This document shows, piece after piece, positions 45,030 through 56,810 of a stretch of DNA of 64,000 bases; the stretch's first letter is position 1, and each line of letters begins with the position of its first letter. This stretch comes from Lentinus brumalis (Eukaryota; Basidiomycota; Agaricomycetes; Polyporales; Polyporaceae). The notes beneath the pieces are model-generated. The model ran no database searches. It had not been told where the DNA came from and worked only from the letters and a program-made list of their open reading frames with translations. A program made the translations under genes and the position numbers. The stretch is taken from NCBI GenBank assembly GCA_001792895.1, contig MARA01000032.1, positions 1 through 64,000 of the forward strand. Direction: 5' to 3'.

Positions 45030-45310
45030 CACGACGGGCAGTGGCACCTGGTTAGGGTCCGGAACAGGCTTGCAACAGGACCTGAACAGGACTCCACTTC
45101 AGGTCCTGGTTACAAGGCTGGTTTGGGTCCCGAGTGCCGGATACAAGTGGGTTCAAGCTCCGAAAGGCACAGTAAGTGTGTTCAACTTACTTAGCTTACC
45201 CGGCATCGCGGACCTGAACTAGCCTTGTAACCAGGACCTGAACAGGAGTCCACTTCAGGTCCTGTTACAAGCCTGTTCCGGACCCTAACCACGCGCCACT
45301 GCCTGTCGTG
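45030..45310. mobile_element. Foldback MITE in R copy C
   Basis: Mirror copy of 20984-21264, with the same CACGAC termini and the same flanking target duplication. Confidence 0.8.
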
Positions 45311-45718
45311 CCTGATTGCCAGTGTCATCCAAAACTATTGAATGCAATCCATCCAGTTATTAACCCCTACTGATGATACTGATGCATGTTATTTGTGATA
45401 GACAAACTAGAGCCTCTGTTAGAGGTCCCCATATTGAAGTTACTTATCAGTTTGTAGTGCCATTGCTGAAACAATCCTAACCGCTTACAGTTTCAGATGG
45501 CACCGATTGTCCGTCCCAATCGGGCAATTAAGCGCCGGAACGCGTTGAGCTCGAAACTGCACCTTGTTGACTTTGTTTGCCCAATAGATCGAAAGACTGA
45601 TAATAAATGTTGATAGGGAGACTTATAACTCAGTTTGTAGGTACTGTAGCACACAATAGAGACTTTGTTATCCTGCTTCAGTGCCGGGAATAGGATGGAT
45701 TGCACTCATTAATATCAG

Positions 45719-46020
45719 ATGATGCCAAGTCCATGCTTACAAATCATGGGCGGCAAAAAATGGCGGAAAAGTGTTGTCATACGTCATAATAACAATCGAA
45801 TCCCCAGAGTAAGTGTTTGGGAGGGAAGGCGGGTGGCTAAAATCTGCACAGCGCTGGCGAGCACAGAGCGTCAGTGAGAAGAGGTGATACGCGCACGAGG
45901 CCCGCAAACGGACACTCACCTGGCGAGCACAGAGCGGAAGTGAGAAGAGGTAGGAACCCCTCTCTTCTGCCTCTGCCGCTCAAGAGCCAGGCGAGGAGGC
46001 CAAGCGGAGGAGCTGTGAGT
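45719..46020. mobile_element. Right part of the small TIR element, cut at the palindrome border
   Basis: Matches 20274-20575 reversed and then stops at GAGCTGTGAGT; the opposite TIR is missing. The border of palindrome 1 therefore lies inside this element. Confidence 0.7.
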
Positions 46021-46027
46021 TACCACT

Positions 46028-47363
46028 ATGACACGCATCTCCTCCAGCACCACTGCTGCCAGGCTACAGTCAGCCCAGACACGTCGATGCTCGTCAATGC
46101 GAACAGTGGATGTTATGGCCAGTCTAGCAGCGGCAGCAGTGACAACATACCTCACTCCCCACCTGATCAAACGCTCTATGTATTACTCTGCATGTACAGG
46201 TGAACGGTACATTCAAGAGCTCCTGCACGCTCACCCCGACCACATTTGTGACACCCTGGGGGTCAGCAAGCATGTGTTCCTTGTGCATGAGCTCTCCAAC
46301 TATGGCGATCTCCAAGATACAAAGCATGTCTCCTGAGAGGAACAGCTGGCAATATTCCCGCGCCTTGCCCGAACAGGCCTTGGCCAGAGAGAAGCTCGTG
46401 AATGCTTCCAGTGTTCACCTGAAACTGTCTCGATGTATGTCAATTTGTTGCTCCCATGTACATTCAGTGCTTATATAGATTTTGTCAGCATTTTCCGCCG
46501 AATCCTTGAGATGCTCATATCACCTAAGACCTCGGTTCTGTCGCTATGTCAAGCTTCCCAAGGACACGCACACTCCACCTGAAATTCGCAACAATCCTCG
46601 ACTCTACCCCTTCTTCCGTCGTGTTCAAGGTGCCATCGATTGTACGCACCTTGACACATTTGTCCCTGACGATGCCCTCCAACGCTACCGTGACCACAAG
46701 GGTCACATCTCCCAGAACGTCCTCACTGCATGCTCATTTGACATGCACTTTACCTATGTCCTTCCCGGGTGGGAAGGTAGTGCAGCTGATGGGAGTGTCT
46801 ATGCCGATGCACGTTTCACCAACTTTGCCATTCAGGAAGGGTCATACTATCTTGCCGATGGTGGGTTTCCTGCATGCAATGTTCTACTGGTTCCCTATCG
46901 AGGTGTCCGCTACCATTTAAAAGAATGGGCACATGCATCCAATCGGTGAGCAATACTGAGTCTTCAGCTGTGTCATATGTACTCATACCAGCCCAGCCTG
47001 AAAGATTACAAGGAGCTCTATAATCTCCATCATGCCTCTGCTCGAAATGTTGTCAAGCGTATATCTGGAGTCGTAAAGCAGTGCTTTTGCCTCATGGTTG
47101 CTGCCCCGGAGTACTCTGTTGATATTCAGGCCAAGCTTGTTCATGCACTGTGCCTGCTCCACAACTTCATTTGGGTTCATGACCCAGATGATCTTGATGA
47201 AACGGACATCAAGTTGCTCGAGGAGTTCCATTCTGATCCTGGAGCTGCAATGTTTGGGGGAAACATCACAGCACACGAGCACAAAGAAGCAAATGAACAA
47301 CGGGATCACATTGCACAGGAGATGTGGGAGAGCTATGCGGCATATACTGAGAATACGGCATAG
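46028..47363 (+). pseudogene. PIF/Harbinger transposase, broken
   Basis: Segments appear in the order of Harbinger transposases: an N-terminal helical part (46028 on), then EEQLAIFPRLARTGLGQREARECFQCSPETVS, in which the codon before EEQL is TGA at about 46333, then YVKLP, GAIDCTHL (first Asp), FTYVLPGWEGSAADG, YYLADGGFPACNVLLVPYRG (second Asp) and, after an intron (GTGAGC about 46947 to CATACCAG about 46990), KELYNLHHASARNVVKRI (catalytic Glu) and LVHALCLLHNFI. The C-terminal 128 codons end at TAG 47363. Besides the stop, one frame change lies near 46520. The DDE residues survive but the gene is dead as read. Confidence 0.85.
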
Positions 47364-47422
47364 AGGAGTATATTATTATGACAGTAGGATAATAAAAATC
47401 GAATTGAAAAAGAGGGAAAGAC

Positions 47423-48580
47423 TTAATCAGAATTAAGGATTGCAGTGAGAAAGTCATTGCAAATTTCCTTATCATCTGTGGCCATGTAGCTATCGCACAC
47501 AGCAATCTCTGTTGTAAAGAGTTGTATGGCCTTGACTCGATCTCCCTGCAAGAGGCTCTTGTCTGCAGACACGGTCTTCACTGCCCTGGCACGGCATGTA
47601 GGCGTCGCAAGTGCAGCATCCCTACCGTTGAGGCTCTTTGCCATGTGCAACAATGCATCCACCATGTTGTTCATCGCAGCGGGCCCAGTGACACGGCTAC
47701 GCTTTGCCAAGGTGGACACTGGCACAGGGGATGAGGATGGTGACCGTGCATTATGCTTGCGAGGTGCAGGGGAGCCAATGCTGCTGTTGTTTAGGGCAGG
47801 GGACACACTGCGTCCACGCATGGGTGTACAAGCCTATAAGGATCATCGAGTTGGCCCATGGAGCCATCACAACCAGGTGAGTATGTATAGGCGCTAAAGA
47901 CGATGTATTGTCTTCGTGAGGCTTGGGACTGGCGGACACTTGACCAACACGCACAGTACCCTTCCCATGTGCCTGCAAACTGTTGAGAAGATTCCCGATG
48001 CGGTTGTAGAGTGGAAACTGCTTGGTACACCACTTCTTTGAGCGGGGATGGCTCTGCACACTGTCAGAAGAGCAAGCAGATGGGGACAGGATGATGTACC
48101 TTGATAAAAGTGTCCCATACATTGTCATCAGCCATGATGACTCCCCGCTCGTCATTCCAGCTAAACCCAGAGATCGTATTGAAGAGGTGATTGAGGTCGT
48201 TGTACCCTAGTAAACACAAGTTGGAGAATGCTCGCATGGAACGTACTTGCTTGGTCCAATGATCCTTACATCTGTCTAGAGTCTTCTCCCCTCCCATCGA
48301 AGCATGGGCCAGATAATCCATTCCAAGCCGGCTTCTTCCACCCATTATCTGCATGCTCTCCCTCCTCCGTAGCCTTCTCTAGCACGCTAATGAGTGTTTC
48401 GTCATCCTCTGCAGTCCATACGGCATGGGGCTTCTTGCCCGAAGCTTGAGATTGCGGAGCTTTGGGGGTATCCGAGACTAAATTGCCATGCTGCCGGGTA
48501 TCCGGGGCCGTAGATAGACAGTAGTAATGTATAAAGCAGATTACGAGTGATTGCGGATGGTATATAAGGAGTGTGGTCAA
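47423..48580 (-). pseudogene. Myb/SANT-like DNA-binding partner of the Harbinger element, broken
   Basis: PIF/Harbinger elements carry a second gene for a Myb-like protein that acts with the transposase. Here it converges on the transposase with about 60 bp between stops. Minus-strand pieces: KKPHAVWTAEDDETLISVLE and NGWKKPAWN (48266-48580), a frame change at about 48310, RCKDHWTKQVRSM, an apparent intron, ISGFSWNDERGVIMADDNVWDTFIK, an intron (GTACAT...GACAG), HPRSKKWCTKQFPLYNRIGNLL, and a Ser/Pro-rich C-terminal part (47821-47423). The order matches the Myb/SANT-like proteins of mushrooms. Confidence 0.75.
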
Positions 48581-49170
48581 AAGCTAGTATGACTGTGGAG
48601 AGGGAGGCCGAGTGCGTGCGGTCGTCGACGAGCAGCTGAACAATTTTGGGGATTGCGACAGCAGGAATCCAGCGCCAAAATTTCGCGGATCTGGGCGCCT
48701 AGTTTTGGCTAGGTTCGAAGCAAGCCCTTGCTCCGGCGCTTACTTCGCAGCGCACCTTCGCCAGAAGGGGCTTGCCGCAAAGTGCGTCAGACGCTGGCCA
48801 CGTTGTTCGACCTCTGACTCTTTCCTCATTGCTCACGCAACATGGTCGCAAGTAGCAGAAATGTAGTACATATGCACGGCAATGCTACTGTGATTTTTAA
48901 TGATTATTAGGACCCTGATTGGAGGAGTGCGGGAGGTACCACGAGTGGTCACGGTTGCGGAGCACGGCAGACATGCCACGAGTGTTATACATGGTGTACA
49001 GATGTATAATTTGCACAGCGCTGTCGGAATATCCTCAGCTTACTCTTTAGAATGTACTCGTGGTCATATTGTGCCATGAATGCCCGGTATGAAGAGGATG
49101 GCAAGTCGGGAGGTGTGATGTGACATGTGTCACATAGTGACGGACGCGTCGGGGACTGCAATCGCGCGCG
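48581..49170. other. Spacer between Harbinger and DUF6589 part
   Basis: Contains a GC-richer block near 48600-48860 with short inverted words (GGCGCCTAGTTTTGGCTAGG) and otherwise nothing recognised. It could hold the unseen end of the Harbinger element. Confidence 0.3.
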
Positions 49171-49995
49171 TTGCGCACTGTCCTCTGTCCATTTGCTTCC
49201 GCGAACACCTCTGTGAGCAGAAGCAAATGGTGCATTTGGTCAGTGGAAAATGGAGGACTCGCAGTTTTTGCTCTCACCATGCTGGAAGAGCTGCAGATGG
49301 TGCCCATGGATACAGAGGCCAAAATACATCTTGTCCTCTCACTCGTCATCTTCCTAGCGCTGCCCTTGCATGAGCTCTTCATCTACATCTTCTCCTGTGA
49401 CATCAAAAGCGTCAAGGCACGGGCCACCCGGTTTCTGACTTACCAACCACCAGCAACCTTCCATCCCCGCACTCACTATCGTCTCTGGCACAAGCGGTGG
49501 CCTCACTCCATTCAGAACTTGCACGACATGGTTGTGCAGCCATGTGCCGAGGAGATTGCCCTGAAGGAAAGCGACAACATCATCAATGACTCGTCTTTCA
49601 AGATCAAACTGTGCACCCTCACCATTGCCCGCATGCGCGAGCTGCTCGGGCCGGACAAGATTCTGGAAGCGATCCGAGCCAAGGCACCATTCACCTTCCG
49701 CTTCCTGGAGGTGTTCACGGCGTCTCCAAACCGATACCGAAGGCAGAAAGGGAAATGGACGGAGCAGCATGGTGAAGGAGTCGAAGGAGATTCAGGGATT
49801 CCCAGGCTCGGAGCGGGACAGCATGGGGCTTCTGCAGACATGGATGATGTGGACGGGGACAGCAATGAAGAGGACGGCATTGGCAGCGACCCAAGAGTGC
49901 GTTCTGAATATAAAGGGTTCTCAAGAAACCCAGCATATGTGAGCAGAAGCCATACAGACATTATGAAAGGCACAGTACTGAAGAAGCATCTCTGA
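49171..49995 (+). pseudogene. N-terminal part of a DUF6589-like protein
   Basis: Open for 274 codons. The segment IARMRELLGPDKILEAIRAK, then APFTFRFLEVFTASPNRYRR, followed by an acidic linker (DMDDVDGDSNEEDG), resembles the N-terminal half of mushroom DUF6589 proteins, which ends just before the CRNR-ATN-type motif that opens the fragment at 28412. The last codons are repeat R sequence (GTVLKKHL), so the gene is cut at about 49972. It may be the other half of the gene whose C-part is caught between LTRs, but a missing piece between them cannot be excluded. Confidence 0.45.
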
Positions 49996-50449
49996 ATGAT
50001 AGGCATAGCGGCCCAGCTCAGCTTAAAGATGACCAGCTTGAGAGCCTACAAACCAGCTTCCAGCTGGGCTCAGCACATCACTAAGCTGCAGCATAATCAT
50101 GTGTACTGGGTAGATAGAGAGACAGAGAGTGTAGTGCAGCATAGTTCAACTACAAGTCTGCCTTACAGCATCTTCGAAGTCTATATTGCATTCTATATCT
50201 ACTACAAGAATGAAGCAACATTCAGAGTTGTTGGGTGAGCAGGACCATGCTGGACTTGTGCTACAGAGCTGCATGAGCATCTGCCAACCCTAAAGCTGTG
50301 CACTCCTAACCTCGATCTGGGGCTCCAGGACATAAGAAAGTTTCTTACCTGGTTCAACAACTTTCCCACGGACATCAGTTGTCGTTACCTTCGCTGGCAG
50401 GAATTGTTGTACCTAAAAGATGATCCTCTTCGTTCCTCATCGATCGTAA
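49973..50449 (+). repeat. Repeat family R, 3' end only
   Basis: CAGTACTGAAGAAGC to CGATCGTAA, identical by eye to 24228-24704. Only the last 477 bp of R is present, joined on the left to DUF6589-like sequence. Confidence 0.88.
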
Positions 50450-50485
50450 TCATAGAGTTCGAATTGAGTGCTTTGCTACAGTATC

Positions 50486-53400
50486 AGACTTCACAAAGCT
50501 CGACATAGGCCATTGTGATCGCTCTGAGGCGCACTGCAGCCAACAGGTTATGAGCCCTGCGCTCTGACTGCCTCAAGACGTCCATACCCGCCAGTCCATC
50601 GCTCTACAGTCGTCCCCCGGGCCCCCTCTTGTGCCCCTGTCCTCTGCTTGTCGCATTTTCGCTGCGCATCGTAAAGGGCAAGGAGACAAGGCCACAGTTT
50701 GCGCAGCCTCTGGACGCAGGTGAGCGTCGAGAACTTCGTGATTTCGACGGCAGGATGGACTTGGCTGCTGGGGAGATTTGGAACTGTGTGGAGAGGGAGC
50801 AGCAGACGCACCTGGAGTCGATCCGAGATGATCCTGGTGCGATGTGGAGGAAGCTGGAGGCCGTCCACATGCAGAAATGTCCTGGTACGCGTTTCAACAC
50901 CTACAACGCGCTCCTATCCCTCTCCAAGGCCGAGGACGAGTCCCTCAGCACCCTCTCGACGCGAGCCTCGCAGCTCAAGTCCGACATGAAGGCCCTCCGT
51001 CCCACCGGCTTCGATCTCGAGAAGCTGGACGATGAACTCGTCCTCATGGCTCTCATTCGTGCTCTCCCGGCCGAATACAACGCCCTCCGTCAGACCCTGC
51101 TGCTTGACAACTCCCTCACGCTCGAGAAGCTGCAAGACACATTCGTGGCGCTCAAAAACCAGCCCGGTGCGCCCTCGTCCACTCCTGTCCTCTCCCACGC
51201 GGCCTCCACCCTCTCCTGCGCGTTCTGCGGCAAGCGCGACGCCAGCGCACGCGCGAAGGAGAAGGCTGCGCAACGCACCCAGTACCGCTCCGGGAAGGGC
51301 AAACACAAGGAGAACGCGTCGGAGGCGTCGAAGGACTCGAACAACGGCCCGGACACCGCCCAGGAGTCCGCTGGTTTGGCCACTGTGAGTGCTGGTTGTG
51401 CTTCTGCGCTGCTATCCGTCTCGGATCGCGCTTCGTGGCTCTCTTCGCCGGCAGCAGCTAACTGGAACACTGACACAGGTGCTTCTGCACACATGACCCC
51501 ACACCGTCACTGGTTCCGCTCCTATTCGCCCCACATCATCCCCATCCGTCTCGCCAACTCGCACATCGTCTACTCGGCTGGATTGGGGTCTGTGGTGTTT
51601 CAGCCGGTGGAGAGGGGAGGGGTTGTACCGCCTGCGGTTGTACTACACGACGTCTTGCATGTTCCTGCGCTTGCCAGCAATCTACTGTCTGTCTTCCACC
51701 TCACGCGCGAGAAGGGCTACACTGTCAAGTTGCGCGCATCGAGTGCGCTCTTCTACCATCAGGGGGAGCTGCGCTTCGAAGCCCGAGTCAACGAGCACAA
51801 TGTCGGCTATCTCCTCGGCCACACGGTGTCTCAGACAAAGAACGCGCTCTCTGTGTCCTCTACTTGCGAGGAGGACGAGTCGCTGTGGCACCAGCGCTGC
51901 TCGCACGTCAACCTGGATGATCTCCGCTCGGTGATCAAGAAGGGTATTGTCGTCGGCCTCGTTGTCCGCTCGAAGCGCAAGCCCGATCCTGTCTGCGAGC
52001 CCTGCCTTGCCGGCAAGCTCAACCGCCATCCTATCCCTCGTTTTGCGTCTCGGAAGTTTGTCCCCATCGCCCTGGTCCACACCGACCTCAAGGGACGTCT
52101 CCCGGTCGCTACGCCGGAAGGCTACGTCTACTGGATGACGTTTGTCTGCGATGCGACGCAGTTCTGGGTCTTGGCCTTCCTCAAGCGCAAGAGCGACGCG
52201 TTTGCTGCATTCAAGTCGTACAAGGTGTATGCGGAGACCTGTCTTGGTCTCAAGATCAAGGCTACGCGCGACGACAAGGGCGGCGAGTACATGGGCAGGG
52301 AGTACTCCGACTTCTGCGCAGAGCACGGCATCCAGCGGCAGCACACCGAGCCGGACGAGCCTCACCAGAACGGTGTTGCTGAATGCGCAAACAGGACGAC
52401 GTCCGAGGGTGCCACGGCCCTCCTCGTTCAGTCGAAGCTCCCTCCCTCATTCTGGGGCCACGCCGTCTCCACCTTCGTCCACACGCGCAACTGCATGCCT
52501 ACTTCTGCGCTGAACGGCGGCATCCCCTACACTGCGCGGAAGGGAGACGGGCGCAAGCCAGATGTCTCGTACTTCCGCGTCTTTGGCTGCTTGGCCTACG
52601 TGCTGGTGCGCAAGAAGGACCGGAAGGCACTCGAGCCGCACTCGCGCAAGTGCATCTTCGTCGGCTACCCCGAGGGCACGAAGGTGTGGCGGTTCTGGGA
52701 CCCAGCTGGGAAGAAATTCATCATCTCTTCGCATGCTGTCTTTGACGAACGCTGTTTCCCTGGAAACTCGCCCTTCATCAACGTCTTCGGCCTGCCCCTC
52801 GACGAAGTGCACATCCCCGGTAGTCCCGAGGACACTGACGACGTCCCCGACGATGTCCCGGATGCGCCAGAGCTGCCTGATCAAGGGGGAGCGGATTCAG
52901 ATGATCCGGCACCTCCTGCACCTCCTGCACCAGCCCCTGCACCTCATGCTCCGCCCAACGGCTCTCCTGCTCCGTCATCACGCGCTCCGAGCCCACCTGC
53001 ACCTCCGCACCCTCCTGCACTGGCACCAGCCCCTCCGCGCTCAGCCGGACGCCCCTCCCCGCACGAGCAAGCAGACACACACAGCGGTTTCAAACCATAT
53101 CCTGCACCCGCTCGAAAGCACCTCCCTGCTCGCTCGACGCGTTTCCAAGGCTCGCTCAATGACCGTCATGGGCCCTTGAACGTCGCAATCTTGTCCCTCA
53201 GCGGCTTCACATCACCTCGCAATCCCCTGCCTCGACGCCCGAGCCTGAGGAACGCGAACGCACTCCGCCGCGCGACTCTCTCTCACCGGACCCTCTCGAG
53301 GTTGCACCAGTCGACCCTGAGCCTGCCCATGTCCCTGCGAACCATGCTCCAGCCTCTCCACCCGCTCCTGCGGCATCGGACGATGAACTCGACCTTCTAG

Positions 53401-56346
53401 CGGACGGTCATGAGGACGCGTTCGAGTGCACACGAGGTAATGATGGCCGGCATTGAGCACGTCTACTCAGACGACGAGCTGGTTGATTACCTCTCGTACA
53501 ACGATGCTCTGGCTGTCGCATTCGAGTCGGTGGTCCAGCACGCGTCCAAGGCGAGCCAGGAGCACTTTGGTGAGCCTCAGTCCATCTCTGAGGTCATGAG
53601 GCTCGAGCCAGAGGAGCGCGAGCGGTGGCTCAAGGCTGCACAGGACGAGATCCAGTTCCTCGTCGAGAACGGCATGTTCCAGCTTGTCCAGCTGCCTCCC
53701 GGACGCAAGGCCATCGGTTCTCGGTGGGTCTTCCGGGTCAAGCGCAATGCTGACGGCTCGATCGAGCGGTACAAGGGTCGCCTTGTCGCGAAAGGCTTCT
53801 TGCAGCGCCCCGGTTTTGACTACAATGAAACCTTTGCCCCTACTCCAAAGTGGGCATCGATTCGAGCCATCCTCGCCATTGCTGCGCTCGAGGACCTCGA
53901 ACTCGAGTCTGTGGACATCTCCTCTGCCTATCTCAACGGCGAGCTCAAGGAGGAGGTCTACATGAAGCAGCCTGAGGGCTTCGAGGAGAAGACCCCGAGT
54001 GGGTGTGGCGGCTGCGCAAGTCGCTCTACGGCCTCAAGCAGGCCGGCCGTTGCTGGCACGAGAAGCTGCACGAAGTCCTGACGAAGCTTGGCTTTGACCG
54101 GCTCGTCTGCGAGCACAGCGTCTGGGTCTACCTGTGAGATGGAGTGCGTGTCATCATCCCTGTCTTTGTTGACGACATCACCATTGCAGCAAAGTCCAAG
54201 GACGCTATCCAGCGCATCAAGGACGAGCTGCGCGCGCACTTCAAGCTCCGGGACCTTGGTCCGACGTCCTGGCTCCTCGGAGTCAAGATTGAGCGCGACT
54301 GCTCGAAGTGTTCCCTCTCCATCTCGCAGAAGCAGTACGCGCTCGACATCCTTGAGCAGTACAGCTTCTCAAGCTGCAACCCGGTTGGCACTCCAATGGA
54401 CCCAGGTCTCCGCCTCAGCGCGGAGATGAGCCCCAGGACGCCTGCCGAGGCCCGGGAGATGCAGGACATCCCGTATGGCCAGGCGGTTGGTTCGCTCTTC
54501 TACCTGGCAGCAGTGTAGCCAGAGTCAGAGTCAATGAATGAGTCAATAGAAAGTCAGTAGGTATTGACTGACCCTCATTGACCGATTACTTACGTCAGTA
54601 AGTGATGTAATCTAGCACTGTCCACCATATTCGGTATGGGGTGTGAGGCAGATTATTGGCAGTGATGGCGGACTTGCTCTCAGCATGTACCATGGATCTC
54701 ATCGCTCTGCCGTCTCCACTCAGCATACCCGACCATGTCATATGTATCTGTAGCATTCAATGCAGTCATCTATCTTCCCCCTCTCTTGGCCTGCCTGATG
54801 TCTCCGAACATCTGGAAGCTCTTCCAGGATCTCAAAGGGCCCGATTGCCGAGGCAGAAGAACACCATGCTTGCACATGCTCGCGAGTGTCCGTACTCCAA
54901 CAATGAGCTGCTCGCACAGATGGCATTGCTGTCTTCCACAATGAACATCGGTGGATAGGTGCATATGTCGTCCGCTCTATTGTGCGACATACTAAGTGCT
55001 AACCTTGCTGATACTGTAGGCCTACCGATCCGTACTCATGACAATGTCAGGGCGGCCAAGAAGGACAAGGCACACATGGAGGAGACTTACGGCGTCAAGA
55101 TGATCGCCTGGGTGACGGACGATGGTTCTGACGGCAAGAGCGCTCGTAACCTGCTTAGCAAGTTATGGGCATGGATCATTGTTTTGCTCTGTTGGGCGCA
55201 TCAGCTCAACCTCCTCCTCGGCGACTATCTTCAGCTCAGGCACTACCGCAATGTTGTCAACAAAGCGATTGAGGTCATCAGGTGGTTCAATAATCACAGT
55301 GCTGCGCTCGAGGTTCTCAAAGCGGAGCAACTAACGACTTATCTGGAATGATCACGTCCTCTTGCCCTCCTTCTCCCCGTTCTCACACACTGGACGGCCC
55401 ACTTCCACTCCATCAAACGACTCCTCGACATCCAGCGAGCGCTCGAGTGCTGCATCTATAAGCACAAGACAATTCTTGACATTGCGGCGGCTTCCAGGAG
55501 GGAGGATGCGAAGGAAGGTGGGACTAGGGTGATTGAGAACATCGAGGACAAGGAGTTCCGGGAGATGTTGTCGAAGTAAGTCAGGCATTCATTCAAAGCT
55601 GGAACTCGGCATGACGGGGAGGCTTACAAACCCACAGAGTAGCTTCACACCTCGAACCACTTGCCGCCGCGACAATATCCTCCAGAGCTCCCATGCACGC
55701 ATGGACGACTTTTGCGGCTGAGAGAGCACGATGACATCTCGATGGCCTCCCCAGCTGAAGTTGCCGACATCATTGACGCTTCGCGGCCGTTCCGTGAGTT
55801 CAAGGAGGTCATGCGGCAAAAGAAGACAACTACGCAAGGCCGAAAGCATGTCAAGCCATCGCAATGCTCCAAGAACATGAACTGGATGGCTTGGCGTCAC
55901 ATTGACAAGGTGGCGCGCAAAGTCGGATCCCCGTGAAGCGGAACGGAGATTGTAAAGTGCTTGAAGCAACTTGATCCCATTCTCTTTGGCCGGCTTCGCG
56001 ACCAGAGGATTACTTGGTCTCCTGTATGTATGTACGAACTCTATGCCTCACAACACTCAAGCTCTCGCAATCATGTAAGTACTGAAAGAAGGAGCATACC
56101 GTAGTCATTTGTAATCACTATTTGTCATCAGAACAATGTCCTGCTCCCCGCCACTGACCGGTCAGTATTGACTTGACCCTTCGAGGGATCGGACTTGACC
56201 CGGTCAATGACCCCATCATTGACCGGTAAATGCCAACACTGCCTGGCAGTCGCAACTCGTCCGGACATGATCCGCACTGTTGGCTACCTCGCTCGCTTCT
56301 CGCAGAACCCCGGGATGATGCACTGGAAGGCGGTCAAGTACCTCTT
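50486..56346 (+). pseudogene. Decayed copia copy P3, with a hAT insertion
   Basis: LTR end (50486-50545), primer site, then gag to RT up to 54510, hAT 54511-56241, and resumed copia at 56250-56346 where an inverted LTR end begins. One frame stays open for 923 codons from 50629 to a stop at 53400. It has the family deletions of Gag start and zinc knuckle, a 5-bp insertion (CATGG) near 53167, a lost base near 53990 and a TGA in place of CGA near 54135. Its structure is the inverse of P2. It carries the derived base at both diagnostic gag sites (51109 and 51141). Confidence 0.9.
54511..56241 (+). mobile_element. hAT element, inverse copy
   Basis: CAGTGTAGCC at the left, GCCAACACTG at the right, flanked by CCTGGCAG on both sides (54503-54510, 56242-56249). 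Same site in the copia as 30246-31975, so it was duplicated with its host. Transposase remnants with LLCWAHQLNLLLGDYL lie at 54959-55351. Confidence 0.9.
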
Positions 56347-56397
56347 TGTTGGCTGCATTGTGCCTCAGAGCGCCTATGTCGAGCTCTGTGAAGTCTC
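56347..56397 (-). repeat. LTR end fragment, reversed
   Basis: TGTTGGCTGCATTGTG to GTGAAGTCT; mirror of 30091-30140. Confidence 0.8.
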
Positions 56398-56399
56398 TT

Positions 56400-56810
56400 G
56401 GAGCTCTATCTCCGGTTCCTGTGACGGCGTCAAGTCCGTACCTGCACACAAGGATGTTTGCAGTGCACCCTACTAGCGCCCCGACGCGCTAGCTGACGCC
56501 GTTCTTCCTTTCTGATATATCGGCGCTTCTTTATGTTTTCCATTTCCCGGGATTGAACTCTTGACCTTCGCACTTTTTATGCATTTTTTTTCGCTCTTTG
56601 TTGATTTCCTTGGCACTTTTCTGGCTGTGGCTGTTACAACTGTATAGCCTATGTAACACACACCGTAGACAGCGCGCTCGTCGAGCTCTGGGGTCCTTAG
56701 ACTTCACAGAGCTTGACATAGGTGTGTAGATTCGCTTTTGTCACAATATCAGACTTCACAGAGCTCGACATAGGCCATTGTGATCGCTCTGAGGCACACT
56801 GCAGTCAACA
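56400..56810 (+). repeat. Copia LTR, long form
   Basis: Mirror of 29677-30087, missing its first bases; ends CAGTCAACA. It includes the duplicated AGACTTCACAGAGC motif. Confidence 0.88.

Larger units (their letters stand above)
41590..45596 (-). repeat. Repeat family R, copy C (reverse of copy B)
   Basis: Mirror of 20698-24704 (coordinates sum to 66294), including the 857-bp insert (42440-43296), the three-unit minisatellite (44740-44999) and the foldback MITE (45030-45310). Differences from copy B are very few. Confidence 0.88.
32752..46020 (-). repeat. Palindrome 1, right arm (interrupted by the young copia)
   Basis: Reverse complement of 20274-27987. It contains the inner P2 part, the young copia insertion, the outer P2 part, R copy C and half of the small TIR element. 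At 46020/46021 homology stops inside the TIR element and PIF/Harbinger sequence begins. Confidence 0.9.
48233..53734 (+). repeat. Palindrome 2, left arm
   Basis: Matches the reverse complement of 58499-64000; every paired feature has coordinates summing to 112233. It includes the start of the Myb-like gene, the DUF6589 N-part, the R end and P3. The window end truncates the right arm, so the true arm is longer. Confidence 0.92.

Noticed and set aside
48600..48870. GC-rich spacer as a structured RNA
   Set aside because: Only short inverted words were found and no known RNA motif; both copies are recent duplicates, so covariation cannot help.
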